From assembly GCA_013397115.1 (NCBI GenBank), contig VWZW01004683.1, forward strand, positions 99,496 to 163,495: DNA of 64,000 nucleotides. The letters run 5' to 3'. Numbering within the stretch: the stretch's first letter is position 1; every line of letters starts with the position of its first letter. The notes beneath the pieces are model-generated. The model had not been told where the DNA came from, searched no databases, and saw only the letters and a list, made by a program, of their open reading frames with translations. Origin of the DNA: Edolisoma coerulescens. Its lineage: Eukaryota > Chordata > Aves > Passeriformes > Campephagidae. A program made the translations under genes and the position numbers. Below are positions 46,822-56,631 of this stretch, piece after piece.

Positions 46822-47030
46822 GGGATTTGGGATTGAGATGTCTTGAAGGTCCCTTCCAACCCAAAAAATCTGGGATTCAGTGGAAACAAAGTTCAAGTGC
46901 ATCACTCATGAGCTGTGTAGCTCTGGACACCAGGATGTGACATTATGAGATCAGACTGGGTCAAAATGGGATAATAATTATTGTAGATTTGCTTTGGAGC
47001 CTGCTGGATCTGGGGAAGGTGGCTTTGTGT
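46822..47030 (+). repeat. Direct repeat copy 2 (about 209 bp)
   Basis: Same order as copy 1: GGGATTTGGGATTGAGATG, AAGGTCCCTTCCAACCC, CATCACTCATGAGCTGTGTA, ATTGTAGATTTGCTTTGGAG. Its upstream CR1 block is retained, unlike copy 1, suggesting this is closer to the source. Confidence 0.9.
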
Positions 47031-47105
47031 GGTTATGGGATTCATGGCTGTGGGGTAAGTCCTGCTGCTGGAGCCGAGTGCCGATGGGCCATGCTGGAAA
47101 AACGC

Positions 47106-47165
47106 GTGGAGCAGCATCCACAAAATACATGGAGCAGCATCCACAAAATACGTGGAGCAGCACCA
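47106..47165. repeat. 23-bp tandem repeat, about 2.6 copies
   Basis: TGGAGCAGCATCCACAAAAT units start at 47107, 47130 and 47153, each separated by 23 bases. Confidence 0.95.
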
Positions 47166-48397
47166 GCCACACGCTCTCCGCAGCTCAAATTTGCCCAAGT
47201 AATTAAAGTGTCACTTCAGGCTCTTGGAGAAGCGTGACTTTCCCGCAGCCGCTGGCTCTGGGACGCCGCTGACGGCAATTCCTGCTCGTCAAACTCCAGC
47301 GCCGAGTTCTGGGCGCTTGCTGACCTTGATTAAACAAATCGAGCGGTTCGAGTACATAATTTAAAAGTTCTGTTCAAACACCAGATCCCGACGCCATCGC
47401 CGCTTCCCGGGAAAATGACGGATTTAATGCTCCCGTCCCACAAATGGACTCGGCAGCGCTCGGGCTGAAAGGATGGCACGGTGGATTAGGGAGCTGTTGT
47501 GGGAAGTGTCGTTGGGAACCCGTAATTTTCCTGTCTCTCCCTCTCCCTTCAATGCTCCATTTCCACAGTGAATTTCAGGAGACAAATGCATTCGTTCAGC
47601 TGGGCTAGGAGGGTTTTGCTCCTGGCGTCTGCAGGATTTGGGGCTCGGCACGGGAATTTAAGGTGGAAATGTGCAGTTGGGAATGTGCAAACGGGAAAAT
47701 CATTGCCCAGCATGATGGGTGCCTTTAAATATTGGGAATTTACAGCTGATTCAGCGGACACAGTATTTTTTATGCTGATAATTGCATATTAACCTAAAGG
47801 CTTTTGTGGGTTTTGAGGTTTTACTGGGGGGTTTTTTGGGGTTTAACTGACTCTAATCATTCATCTTGGACAGCTCTGGCAGGTCCTGCACTGCCCATAA
47901 AAAATATCCAACAATCCATTAACCACTCAACCTGAGAGCAGCCTGTGAGAATATTATGGAGTCCTTGCTTTATTACTAAATTTAATGGGATGAACACTCA
48001 CCTTACAAAATATGATTTATTTCCTTCTCCCCTTGCTGAACCAAACCATAAGCTCGGGGCTGCCTTGAGGTCGTCACTCACCTGGCGTGTTCGCGACGAG
48101 ATTTATCAATTTCCAGCCACTTAAACTCAGATTAAAGCCAGGCTGACTCATGGTGCAGTAATTAAGGTTCCACACAGTGTCCCTTTATAGCTCTAATTAT
48201 ATAATTATGGCTGTAGTCTGATTTGGGGCTTCTATTTTTAGTTGTCAGTGGGGAGCCCCACAGCTCATCCCCTCAGTGTCCTGCAAGGAACTCTGGCCTC
48301 TGGAATGATGTTTTTTTTGGCTTTGTGGTCCTTTATTCCTGAGAGAGGGTTTGGAAAAGATTGGGAGTGTTGTGAGTTAGGAAAGGCTGGGATTTCA
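47166..48397. other. Intergenic; possible conserved stretches at 47,190-47,420 and 48,000-48,240
   Basis: No gene. Both stretches are non-repetitive. The second has clustered motifs TGCAGTAATTAAGG and CTCTAATTATATAATTATGG. Regulatory conservation is suspected from composition alone. Confidence 0.4.
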
Positions 48398-48537
48398 CAG
48401 GATCAGAGAATCCTAGAGCGATTTGGGTTGGATGGGACCTTAAATCCCATTCCACCCCTGCCATGGGCAGGGACACCTTCTACTGTCCCAGGTTGCTCCA
48501 AACCCCATCCAACCTCGGACACTTCCAGGGATGGGGA
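48398..48537 (-). mobile_element. CR1 3' end
   Basis: Antisense: ATCAGAGAATCCTAGAGCG, TTTGGGTTGGATGGGACC, CCATGGGCAGGGACACCTTC and AGGTTGCTCCAAACCCCATC. Confidence 0.87.
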
Positions 48538-49289
48538 AACCTGATTTATAGGAGCCCCTCTCACAGCAGCGCTTGTGGCCTGGCTGCTGAGAGATGGTGA
48601 GAAAAGCTTTGGAATAAAAAGCTCTTTTTTTTTTGAGAGAAGCTTTTAGTGGGAGCTGGGGGGATTTCTGACAGATCCCTTTGAAAATCCACGTGAGTGG
48701 ATTTGGGATGAAAAGCAGACGAAACTTTCACTTAACCAAAAAAGCTGAGAAAAGCATTCATGCTGCAAAAGAAAACGTGAGAGTGATTCCCACCCCTCCA
48801 AATTTTTTCATTTTTTGTCCTCTCCGGTGACTCCGCTCCCGAATTTATGAGCAAAGGGAATGTTTTCCCCCTGGAGAGCCCACGGTGCTGGGGGTGGGTG
48901 CTGTTCCTACGAGCAGAGCACATTCCCACTGCACTCTGTCAGATTCCCATTAATGAACTGGAAATATTTCTGCCGGGAGGACGAAGGAGCTGACACTGAT
49001 AAATGGCGCTGGCGATGAAAACCACTCACGATTGCCAAGCAGCCGCCGCCGTTCCGTGCGTCCTCTGCAGATCCCGCTGCTCCGAGGAGGAGCTGGAAAC
49101 TTTGGGAAGCTGCTAATGCAGCTTAGATACAATTTCCTTCTGGTTGCATTTCATTTGATATGGATTTTCCAAGGATAAAATCAACCGGTTAGCAGCCAGG
49201 TCTCCAGCATGCCCAGTGTAGCTTCTGTTGGCTGTCCTACATCCCTTGGGAAATGGGTTTTTAGGGAATTCTCTGGAGAATTTCATGGT
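48538..49289. other. Intergenic, nothing recognised
   Basis: Unique sequence with a T-run near 48,627-48,634. No gene. Confidence 0.5.
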
Positions 49290-49440
49290 TATAAAATCAT
49301 GGAATCACAGAGTTTGGGTGGGAAGGGACTTTAAGGATCATCTCATTCCACCCCCTGCCATGGGCAGGGACACCTTCCACTATCCCAAGTTGCTCCAAGC
49401 CCCGTCCAACCTGGCCTTGGACACTTCCAGGGATGGGAAG
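49290..49440 (-). mobile_element. CR1 3' end with octamers
   Basis: Antisense: AAATCATGGAATCACAGAG, GGAAGGGACTTTAAGGATC, CATGGGCAGGGACACCTTCC and GGCCTTGGACACTTCCAGGG. Confidence 0.88.
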
Positions 49441-50511
49441 TTTATCCATCATCCTAAGGCCTTGCTCGGGATTGCTGCGGGAGGATTCTTTCCTCACTGC
49501 TTGAATTCCTCTTGAAATCTGGGCTCCAGAGTGACTTTGCAGCCAGGTGAGTGAAAAATCCATATGTTAGAATAATGCAGGGGGTAATGAACGACTCCTT
49601 AATAGCCGGGAAATAAAGCTGCAGCCAGCTCAATAAAGCTCTGGATCCTCTCCTTCTCCTCCCCGGGCTTTTAAAATAAACCATAAATTCCCAGAGTTTT
49701 ACTATTGAGAGACTTAACTATTCAAGTAGGCGAAGTGAAATTTATATTTTATTGGCAGAAAATGGATGCCTGAGCCTTCTTTATGGTCAGAGCAAGACCA
49801 ACTGTGGCAGGCTGCCCTTTAATAAAAGGGGAAAAATCCTAATTTACAATTTAGGCAGGGATCAAATGCCCTGTGGACAGCTGCTGGAGGTCACTGCTGG
49901 AATTTCTGCTCCACAACGAGGCTTGGGGAAGAGCTGAGCCCAACTTTTATTCCAGGGTTGTAAAATCACTTAATCCCCACGTGTCCCATCCTTTTCCGGT
50001 GGCTGGATTTCCAATCCCCATTTCCAGTTATTGTGGACTCTGTTGGAGAGGGTTTGGTTTTGAAGTGAGAGAATCACACGAGGTGAAGAATTCTCCTCCT
50101 GTGCCATGAATCCAAGCAAATCCTGGCTGCTGCCAAAACACTGGGAAGGCTCCATGAGCTGCCTTTATTGGGAATTTGGGAGGATTTTTGTGAGGTTGTT
50201 GGTGTGAGCAAGGATCAGTCCCATCAGAGGTACGAGGCAAGGTTTAGGGTCAGATTATTTAATCCTTTCCAATCCCCTTTTGGTGAAACTCTTTGGTTTT
50301 TTTGATGTTTGGTTTCTTTCTGAAATGGGATTTTTAATCCCTGGGTTCACAGTGGGCTCTCAGAGAGAGGGAATTGCAAAGGGAATTTAGATTTGTGCCT
50401 GGTTATGATTTTTTCCCTTTTTTTTCAAGGATTTACCAGAGAGAAAAATGCCTGATAACGATGAGAGCTGAACTTGCTCAGTTTTGGGAAGGTTTGTTCT
50501 GTTGGGGATCC
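49441..50511. other. Intergenic, nothing recognised
   Basis: No gene or classifiable repeat. It runs up to the tandem duplication at 50,512. Confidence 0.5.
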
Positions 50512-51112
50512 TGTGCACGAGCCAGTTTTAATCACTGCGATTTGGGAATGGACAAGCCATTTACTTCCTGGAAGTTAAAGTGATTAATAAATATGTTAAT
50601 CTCCCTAAAAAATTCACATTTTATATTTATAGGAATTTTTTTTAGCTGAGGCATTGAGTGACTCACAATTAACCGGGCTCCAGCATTTTTAAGGCAGTTC
50701 TTTGATGACCACAGGTTATTAAATGTGATTTTTTTAAACGTTTTCCATGGAAGTTTGCATGAATCCCTCTGTTTTTCTTAGCCTGAATTGTAAATATTCC
50801 CAGTGCATGAGCCAGTTTTAATCTTTGGATTTGATTCAGGCTCACTGCGATTTGGGAATGGACAAGCCATTTACTTCCTGGAAGTTAAAGTGATTAATAA
50901 ATATGTTAATCTCCCTAAAAAATTCACATTTTATATTTATAGGAATTTTTTTTAGCTGAGGCATTGAGTGACTCACAATTAACCGGGCTCCAGCATTTTT
51001 AAGGCAGTTCTTTGATGACCACAGGTTATTAAATGTGATTTTTTTTATGTTTTCCATGGAAATTTGGATGAGTCCTTCTATTTTTCTTATCCTGAATTAC
51101 AAATTTTCCCAG
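50512..51112. repeat. Tandem duplication of about 290-310 bp with a homogenised core
   Basis: Unit 1 (about 50,512-50,800) and unit 2 (about 50,802-51,112) both begin near TGCA(C/T)GAGCCAGTTTTAATC. Unit 2 has about 20 extra bases after that. From TCACTGCGATTTGGG the copies appear the same for about 204 bases (50,532-50,735 and 50,842-51,045). The last 70 bases of each unit then differ at roughly one base in six. Confidence 0.95.
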
Positions 51113-52283
51113 TACTCATCAGTGAGGTTGTTCCCTTGATGACATTTTAATGTCACTTGGTATCTAACGATGTCGCTCCTTCATTTAGACAGGAGGGACA
51201 CGGCACATTCCAGGAGGTGGGAGCTGAGCTTGGAGAAATGGAACCTGGCAGTGGTTAAAAAGTGGGAATGATTGATCACAGGGATCACTTGATAAAGGAA
51301 AATGGTAAAAATGGGTCCTTAAGAGAGCTTTAAAATCACAAGAGGACGTGTGCTGGCTTGGCCCTGCTGTAGGTTGAGGGATTTGGGAATATTTGTGTCC
51401 CCAGTGAAGAAATTCCCACCCCTGGGGTGATGCCTGTGAGGGATCCGTTGTGTGCAGGGTCTCCCATGGGTTTCTCGCCATGTCTGTGCCCTAGGAGCCC
51501 AGAAAATTCCCCAAATCTGGTGTTTTTTAACTCTTCTGTTGCAAACGGAATGATCCCAAAATTACAAATTGGTTTTAAGTGGAATAATCCCGAACGGAGC
51601 TTCCCAGTTCTCCGTTTTGCTCTTCCTACACCCAAACATCCCAGGAAATTCTCAAGTCCCAGCTGTGCCAAAATGGGTCAGTGAGAAACTTCAGGAATTT
51701 GATAACAATCCTGATCTGTGCCTGTATTTGCTTGCCCTGATTTTCCCTTGTCCACAACCCTTTAATTACCAGGATTCAGTGGCCCTGAGATTTGCTACCT
51801 CCAATAATCCCCAAATTCTCTGCCTGTTGCTAACGAGGGATTTGCTCAGTGGCGCTCCCAGCTCTGGCAGACAACTCCTGGCTGCTCACTTTTGCCTCTG
51901 CTGAAGATTTTTGGGTTGTCCCAGACTGATGTGCACAGAGCAGAGCTCTCGGCTGAGCTATTCCAGGGAATTAAGAGCTGGATAAACAGCTTTACATCAA
52001 GGTAAATATTAGTCCTTTCCCGTGAACTGCGGATGGAAAAACCCAGGGCAAACAGGAATATCTATAAACCTCCATGGTTTGGAGTGCTGTGGTCACAGGC
52101 AGGGCCCTGCCAGGGCTCCTTCCCATCCCCTTGGTGCTGGGGACTCTCCTGGGTGCTGCCGTGGGATTTTGGATGGGGTTGGCTGTGGGTTGGGATCACC
52201 TGGATGTCCCTGGCACAGCTGTGGGTGCCCAGACTCCTGTGGGAATTGGGAATTTCCTTCACTGGCTGGATGCAAAGTAATGG
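51113..52283. other. Intergenic, nothing recognised
   Basis: No gene or repeat supported. Confidence 0.5.
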
Positions 52284-52675
52284 AGCCAGCCTGAGAGAGC
52301 TGGGAATGTTCAGCTGGAGAAGGATCCAGGGAGAGCTCAGAGCCCCTTCCAGGGCATAAAGGGGCTCCAGGAGAACTGGAGAGGGACTGGGGACAAGGGA
52401 TGGAGGGACAGGACACAGGGAATGGCTTCCCACTGCCTGAGGGCAGGGATGGATGGGATATTGGGAATTAGGAATTCCTGGCTGGGAGGGTGGGGAGGCC
52501 CTGGAATTCCCAGAGCAGCTGTGGCTGCCCCTGGATCCCTGGCAGTATCCAAGGCCAGGTTGGATGGGTTGGAGCAGCCTGGGATTGGGGAAGGTGTCCC
52601 TGCCCATGGCAGGGGGTGGAGCTGGATGGGATTTAAATTCCCTTCCAACCCAAACCATTCTGGGATTCTGTGATG
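52284..52675 (+). mobile_element. CR1 3' end, about 390 bp
   Basis: GAGAGAGCTGGGAATGTTCA, AGGGGCTCCAGGAGAACTGG, GGCTTCCCACTGCCTGAGGG, TGTCCCTGCCCATGGCAGGG and TTCCCTTCCAACCCAAACC, then TGGGATTCTGTGATGATG. One of the fuller copies. Confidence 0.92.
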
Positions 52676-53324
52676 ATGAAATATCCCCTAGAAGAGGATG
52701 GGATAAGGTGATCTAGTCTGATCTAAGGACAACTTCCAACATGGGACAACTCCGAACTGAATTCCCCCTCCCCAAAATCCCGAGTAGAAATGAAAACCTC
52801 GTTAGAAACCCCCATTCGAAACCAAACTCTCCTTAACCCCATCCAGCACCCTCAGGTGCTGCGGGTGACACTGAGCTCCTGGGACAGCTTCAGCTGGGCC
52901 TTGGACAGCATTGCCATGATGGAAACTGGAGTGGAGACTCCTCTTGGAATGGGAGAAAAGTGGATTTTTCATGGATTTGCTGCTCCTTAAGCAGGGATGT
53001 GTCCCTAACAAAGGTCCCGTGGCTGGTGCCACTCTCTGGGTGACAGCACAGGGCTTGTGCCACCACAGAGGGGACACAGGGATGCCTGGGGTTTGCTGGA
53101 TGAACTGAACTTCCAGGGAAAAGCTGGATAAATGGCTCTGTGATCCTTCACTTCCAGCCAGAGCTGGGTCAAATGATGGCTTCATTTAAACCCCAGATCA
53201 AGCAAAGTCTGGGCCTGACTGTGAAATGTGGGATGTTGGGCTCCATGGCTGGGAAATCCTTTCCATCACTGGTGTAAAAACGTCCCCGAGCTCTTTGGGA
53301 AGCGCTGTTCCCTCCCTGACACAT
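52676..53324. other. Between CR1 copies, nothing recognised
   Basis: Could in part be older CR1 upstream sequence, but I see no alignable motif before about 53,325. Confidence 0.4.
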
Positions 53325-54078
53325 TCCCCGGCTGGAAGTTTAACAAGGCCAAGTGCCAATTCCTGCATTTTGGCCACAATAACCCCCTGCAGTGCTACAG
53401 GCTGGGGGCGGTGTGGCTGGACAGCACCCAGGCAGAAAGGGACCTGGGGGGACTGATGGACAGCTGGACATGAGCCAGGATGTGCCCAGGTGGCCAAGAA
53501 GGCCAATGGCACCTGGCCTGGATCAGGAATGGTGTGGCCAGCAGGACCAGGGAAGTCGTTCTTCCCCTGTACTCGGCACTGGTGAGGCCACACCTCGAGT
53601 GCTGTGTCCAGTTCTGGGCCCCTCAGCTCAGGAAGGATGTGGAGACGCTCGGACGCGTCCAGGGCTGGTGAGGGGCTTGGAACACAGGTCCTGTGAGGAA
53701 CGGCTGAGGGAGGTGGGGGTGTTCAGCCTGGAGAAAAGGAGACTCAGAGGTGACCTCGTCACTCTCCACAACTCCCTGAAGGGTGGCTGAGGTCAGGCGG
53801 GGCTCGGTCTCCTTCTCCAGGCAGCAGCTGAGAGAACGAGAGGACACAGCCTCGAGCTGTGCCAGGGGAAATTTAGGGTGGATGTTAGGAAGAAGTTTTT
53901 TACTGGAAGAGTGACAAAGTTCTGGAATGGTCTGCCCGGGGAGGTGGTGGAGTCACCATCCCTGGATGTTTAAAAAAAAGATTGGATGTGACACTCGGTG
54001 CCGTGGTTTAGTTGAGGTGTTGGGGCACGGGATGGACTCGGTGATCTTGGAGGTCTCTTCCAACCTCTGTGATTTAAT
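53325..54078 (+). mobile_element. CR1 LINE, longest remnant here: 3' part of ORF2 plus 3' UTR
   Basis: About 750 bases. Conceptual translation gives, in order, the CR1 ORF2 segments [13 protein letters not shown] (from about 53,336), [27 protein letters not shown] with CVQFWAP, then [14 protein letters not shown] and [13 protein letters not shown]. These fall in at least three frames and stops interrupt them, so the copy is dead. The catalytic reverse transcriptase core lies upstream and is absent. The element ends CTCTTCCAACCTCTGTGATT. Confidence 0.93.
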
Positions 54079-54699
54079 TTTGCTTTCTGCTCCATTGGGA
54101 ATTCATTTCTGGGTCAGCCCTTCCCAACCTTTCAGAGCATTAATCGCGGTGTTGTGGCTTCGATTAAACTGCAAAGTGTTCCCTTCCTAATTTAGCTTCA
54201 CTAATTAATGAGGGGGTGACTGATTGGGCCCAGGCTGGCCAGGAATTGCTGCTGTCACTTTTGCGGGGGGAGTGGGTAAGGCTGGAGTTGCTCCCTGTTC
54301 CAAAAGGAGGCGGAAAAGGACAGGAAATCTGAGAAATCCTGGAGTGTTTGGGCTTGGAAACTTGGTGCAGCTCCTTCATTATTAGAAAAATTAAATTAAA
54401 TTTTAAAAATCCTTTATATGAGCAGTTGGGGTGAATTCTCTCTTCCTTGGGTGTGCATGGAGAGCGTGGCCCTGCACGTCTCTGCTCTGCTGGGCAAAGG
54501 GATTAATTTAAAACTTTTTTTTTCCTCAATCCATGGATATTTTTACCCTAAATTTCCAGTAATCCCAGCCTGAGACCAAGGCTTAAAACAGAGGAGGAAG
54601 AGCTTTAACAAAGAGGCCAAAAAATTGTTTCTTGGAATGTGACACTGATGTGCATGGAAATTAAAATTAATAATGGCTGAATATTGTAGATTTTCTAGG
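54079..54699. other. Intergenic, AT-rich, nothing recognised
   Basis: No gene. AAATTAAATTAAATTTTAAA patch at about 54,388-54,407. Confidence 0.5.
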
Positions 54700-54882
54700 G
54701 ATTTTTTACCAGGATTTTGACGTTGATTTTACCAGGATTTTGATGTTGATTTTACTGGGATTTTAGTGTTGATTTTCCAGGGATTTTGGTGTTGATTTTC
54801 CAGGGATTTTGGCGTTGATTTTACATGAATTTTGACGTTGATTTTCCAGGGATTTTGACGCTGGTTTTCCAGGGATTTTGGG
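54700..54882. repeat. 23-bp minisatellite, about 8 copies
   Basis: GTTGATTTTCCAGGGATTTT-type units place GTTGAT or GCTGGT at 54722, 54745, 54768, 54791, 54814, 54837 and 54860, exactly 23 bases apart. Copies differ by a few substitutions. Confidence 0.96.
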
Positions 54883-55734
54883 ACAGGGAGCCCCGGGCTT
54901 GGCAGAAAGTTCCTGTCAGGATCAGCAGATTTTAGTGCCCACCAGCCTGGCAGGATGCTCCAAAGGGTATCCTAGGAATGCACGCCTGGAAATACTTAAA
55001 TGGAATGCTGCAGCCCGGGTGGCTGAGCGAATTTCAAACACATTTAAATAATTCCCCGAGCCTCGTGGGCGCTGGGCAGAACCGAGGTGTGCAGAACATG
55101 AAAACCTCCCCGTGCTTTTTAGGATTAAAATTGTTCTGGTTGCTTAAATAAGAAACCTTTATTTTTTTGGGGGGGGGGGGGTTAACAGCAGCGACTGAAG
55201 GTGAGCCAGAGCTGCTTCCTCGTGGCTGGAATTTGATAACACGGGGGTATCAATCAGCCTTCCCGAATTAGCATTTCCCTGATAGGGATGTACAAAGCCT
55301 TTTAATGAGCACTTTCAAGTCCCCCAGCTCCGGGGGTTTTTTTTTGCCTGCTCGTTCCTTAGCAACAGGCGGGATTGGCAAGGAGCAGGGGTTTGATGTG
55401 TTCCTACATAAAGGGTTTACAGGGCTGGAAACTGCATGCAGAAAATGAGGATAATTGTGGTTTATTGTCTTGGCACGAGGTTCAAAGATAAACAAACAAC
55501 CTTTGGGCCCTCGGAATCTTCCTGGGATGTTCTTCTTCCTTCCTCTGTTCTCCTGGAGAACTTCTCCACCAAGCCTGGAGTTGAAATTAAACAGACTTTT
55601 GTCTGGTTTCTAGAAATTAACACATCAGAGGAGAAAAAGCGGGAGCTTCTTGATCTGCATTAGAAAGGGGAATTAAGGAATGATCTCTTCGAATGTGTGG
55701 AACGGGAACAAATGTCCTGCAAAGCTTTGGCAGA
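54883..55734. other. Intergenic; T7-G13 homopolymer junction
   Basis: No gene. T7 (55,162-55,168) is followed by G13 (55,169-55,181), a run likely to be miscounted by sequencing. The rest is non-repetitive. Confidence 0.6.
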
Positions 55735-56065
55735 GCTGCAGCTTGGGGGTGGTGGCACCTTCAACCTGGAGAAGAGAAGGATCCAGGGAGAGCTCAGAGC
55801 CCCTTGCAGGGCATAAAGGGGCTCCAGGAGAGCTGGAGAGGGACTGGGGACAAGGGATGGAGGGACAGGACACAGGGAATGGCTTCCCACTGCCAGAGGG
55901 CAGGGATGGATGGGATATTGGGAATTGGGAATTCCTGGCTGGGAGGGTGGGGAGGCCCTGGAATAGAATTCCCAGAGAAGCTGTGGCTGCCCCTGGATCC
56001 CTGGGAGTGCCCAAGGCCAGGTTGGACAGGGCTTGGAGCAACCTGGGACAGTGGAAAGTGTCCAC
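55735..56065 (+). mobile_element. CR1 3' end, about 330 bp
   Basis: GGGGGTGGTGGCACCTTCAA, AAGGGGCTCCAGGAGAGCTG, GGCTTCCCACTGCCAGAGGG, GAGAAGCTGTGGCTGCCCCT and GCAACCTGGGACAGTGGAAA. The terminal 80 bases are missing. It faces an antisense copy starting at 56,120. Confidence 0.9.
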
Positions 56066-56119
56066 TGAACCCCAAACCTGGAGCCTCCCACCCTTGATTT
56101 AAACCCAGCAGATTCTGGG

Positions 56120-56631
56120 GAATTTTCATATTCTATCTCATAAATACCAGGAATTTGGATGTTTTCACTCTGGACGCCCTCTTGGGCACTCCCTCTCTCC
56201 CAGGTCACCTCCATGGGACAGGTGGCTTCAAGCTTCATCCAGCCTGGCCTTGGACACTTCCAGGGATCCAGGGGCAGCCACCGCTCATCTGGAAAAGCTG
56301 TTTCAATACCCCACCACCCTCACAGCCAAGAATTTCTTCCCAATATCCCACCTAACTCTGTCCTCTGGCAGTGGGAAGCCATCCCCTGTTGTCCTGTCAT
56401 TCCAGGCTCTGGGAAATGTTTCTCTCCATGTTTTTTGTCAGCTCCTTCAGGTCCTGGAAGGTCACAGTTAGGCCACCCTGAAGCTCCTCTTGTCCAGGCT
56501 GAACAATCCCAATTGTCCCAGCCTTTCCTCCCAGCAGAGCTGCTCCATCCCTTGAACCGTTGGCCCCCTCTGGAGGAACAATTCCAACAGCAGGAGCCTG
56601 AAATTGTTCCCTGGGAGCCACCCACCCTCTC
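56120..56631 (-). mobile_element. CR1-derived element, left arm of a 512-bp inverted pair
   Basis: Reverse complement of 61,082-61,593 with roughly 85-90% identity by eye. On the minus strand it starts GAGAGGGTGGGTGGCTCCC, passes through CR1 ORF2-like sequence (LLGGKAGTIGIVQPGQ in one frame) and, where the normal CR1 3' UTR would follow, carries a different tail: CCACCTGTCCCATGGAGGTG and GGGAGTGCCCAAGAGGGCG to GAATATGAAAATTC. Confidence 0.88.

Noticed and set aside
53325..54078. Possible reverse transcriptase gene
   Set aside because: Only the C-terminal end of CR1 ORF2 is present, broken by frameshifts and stops, with no catalytic core.
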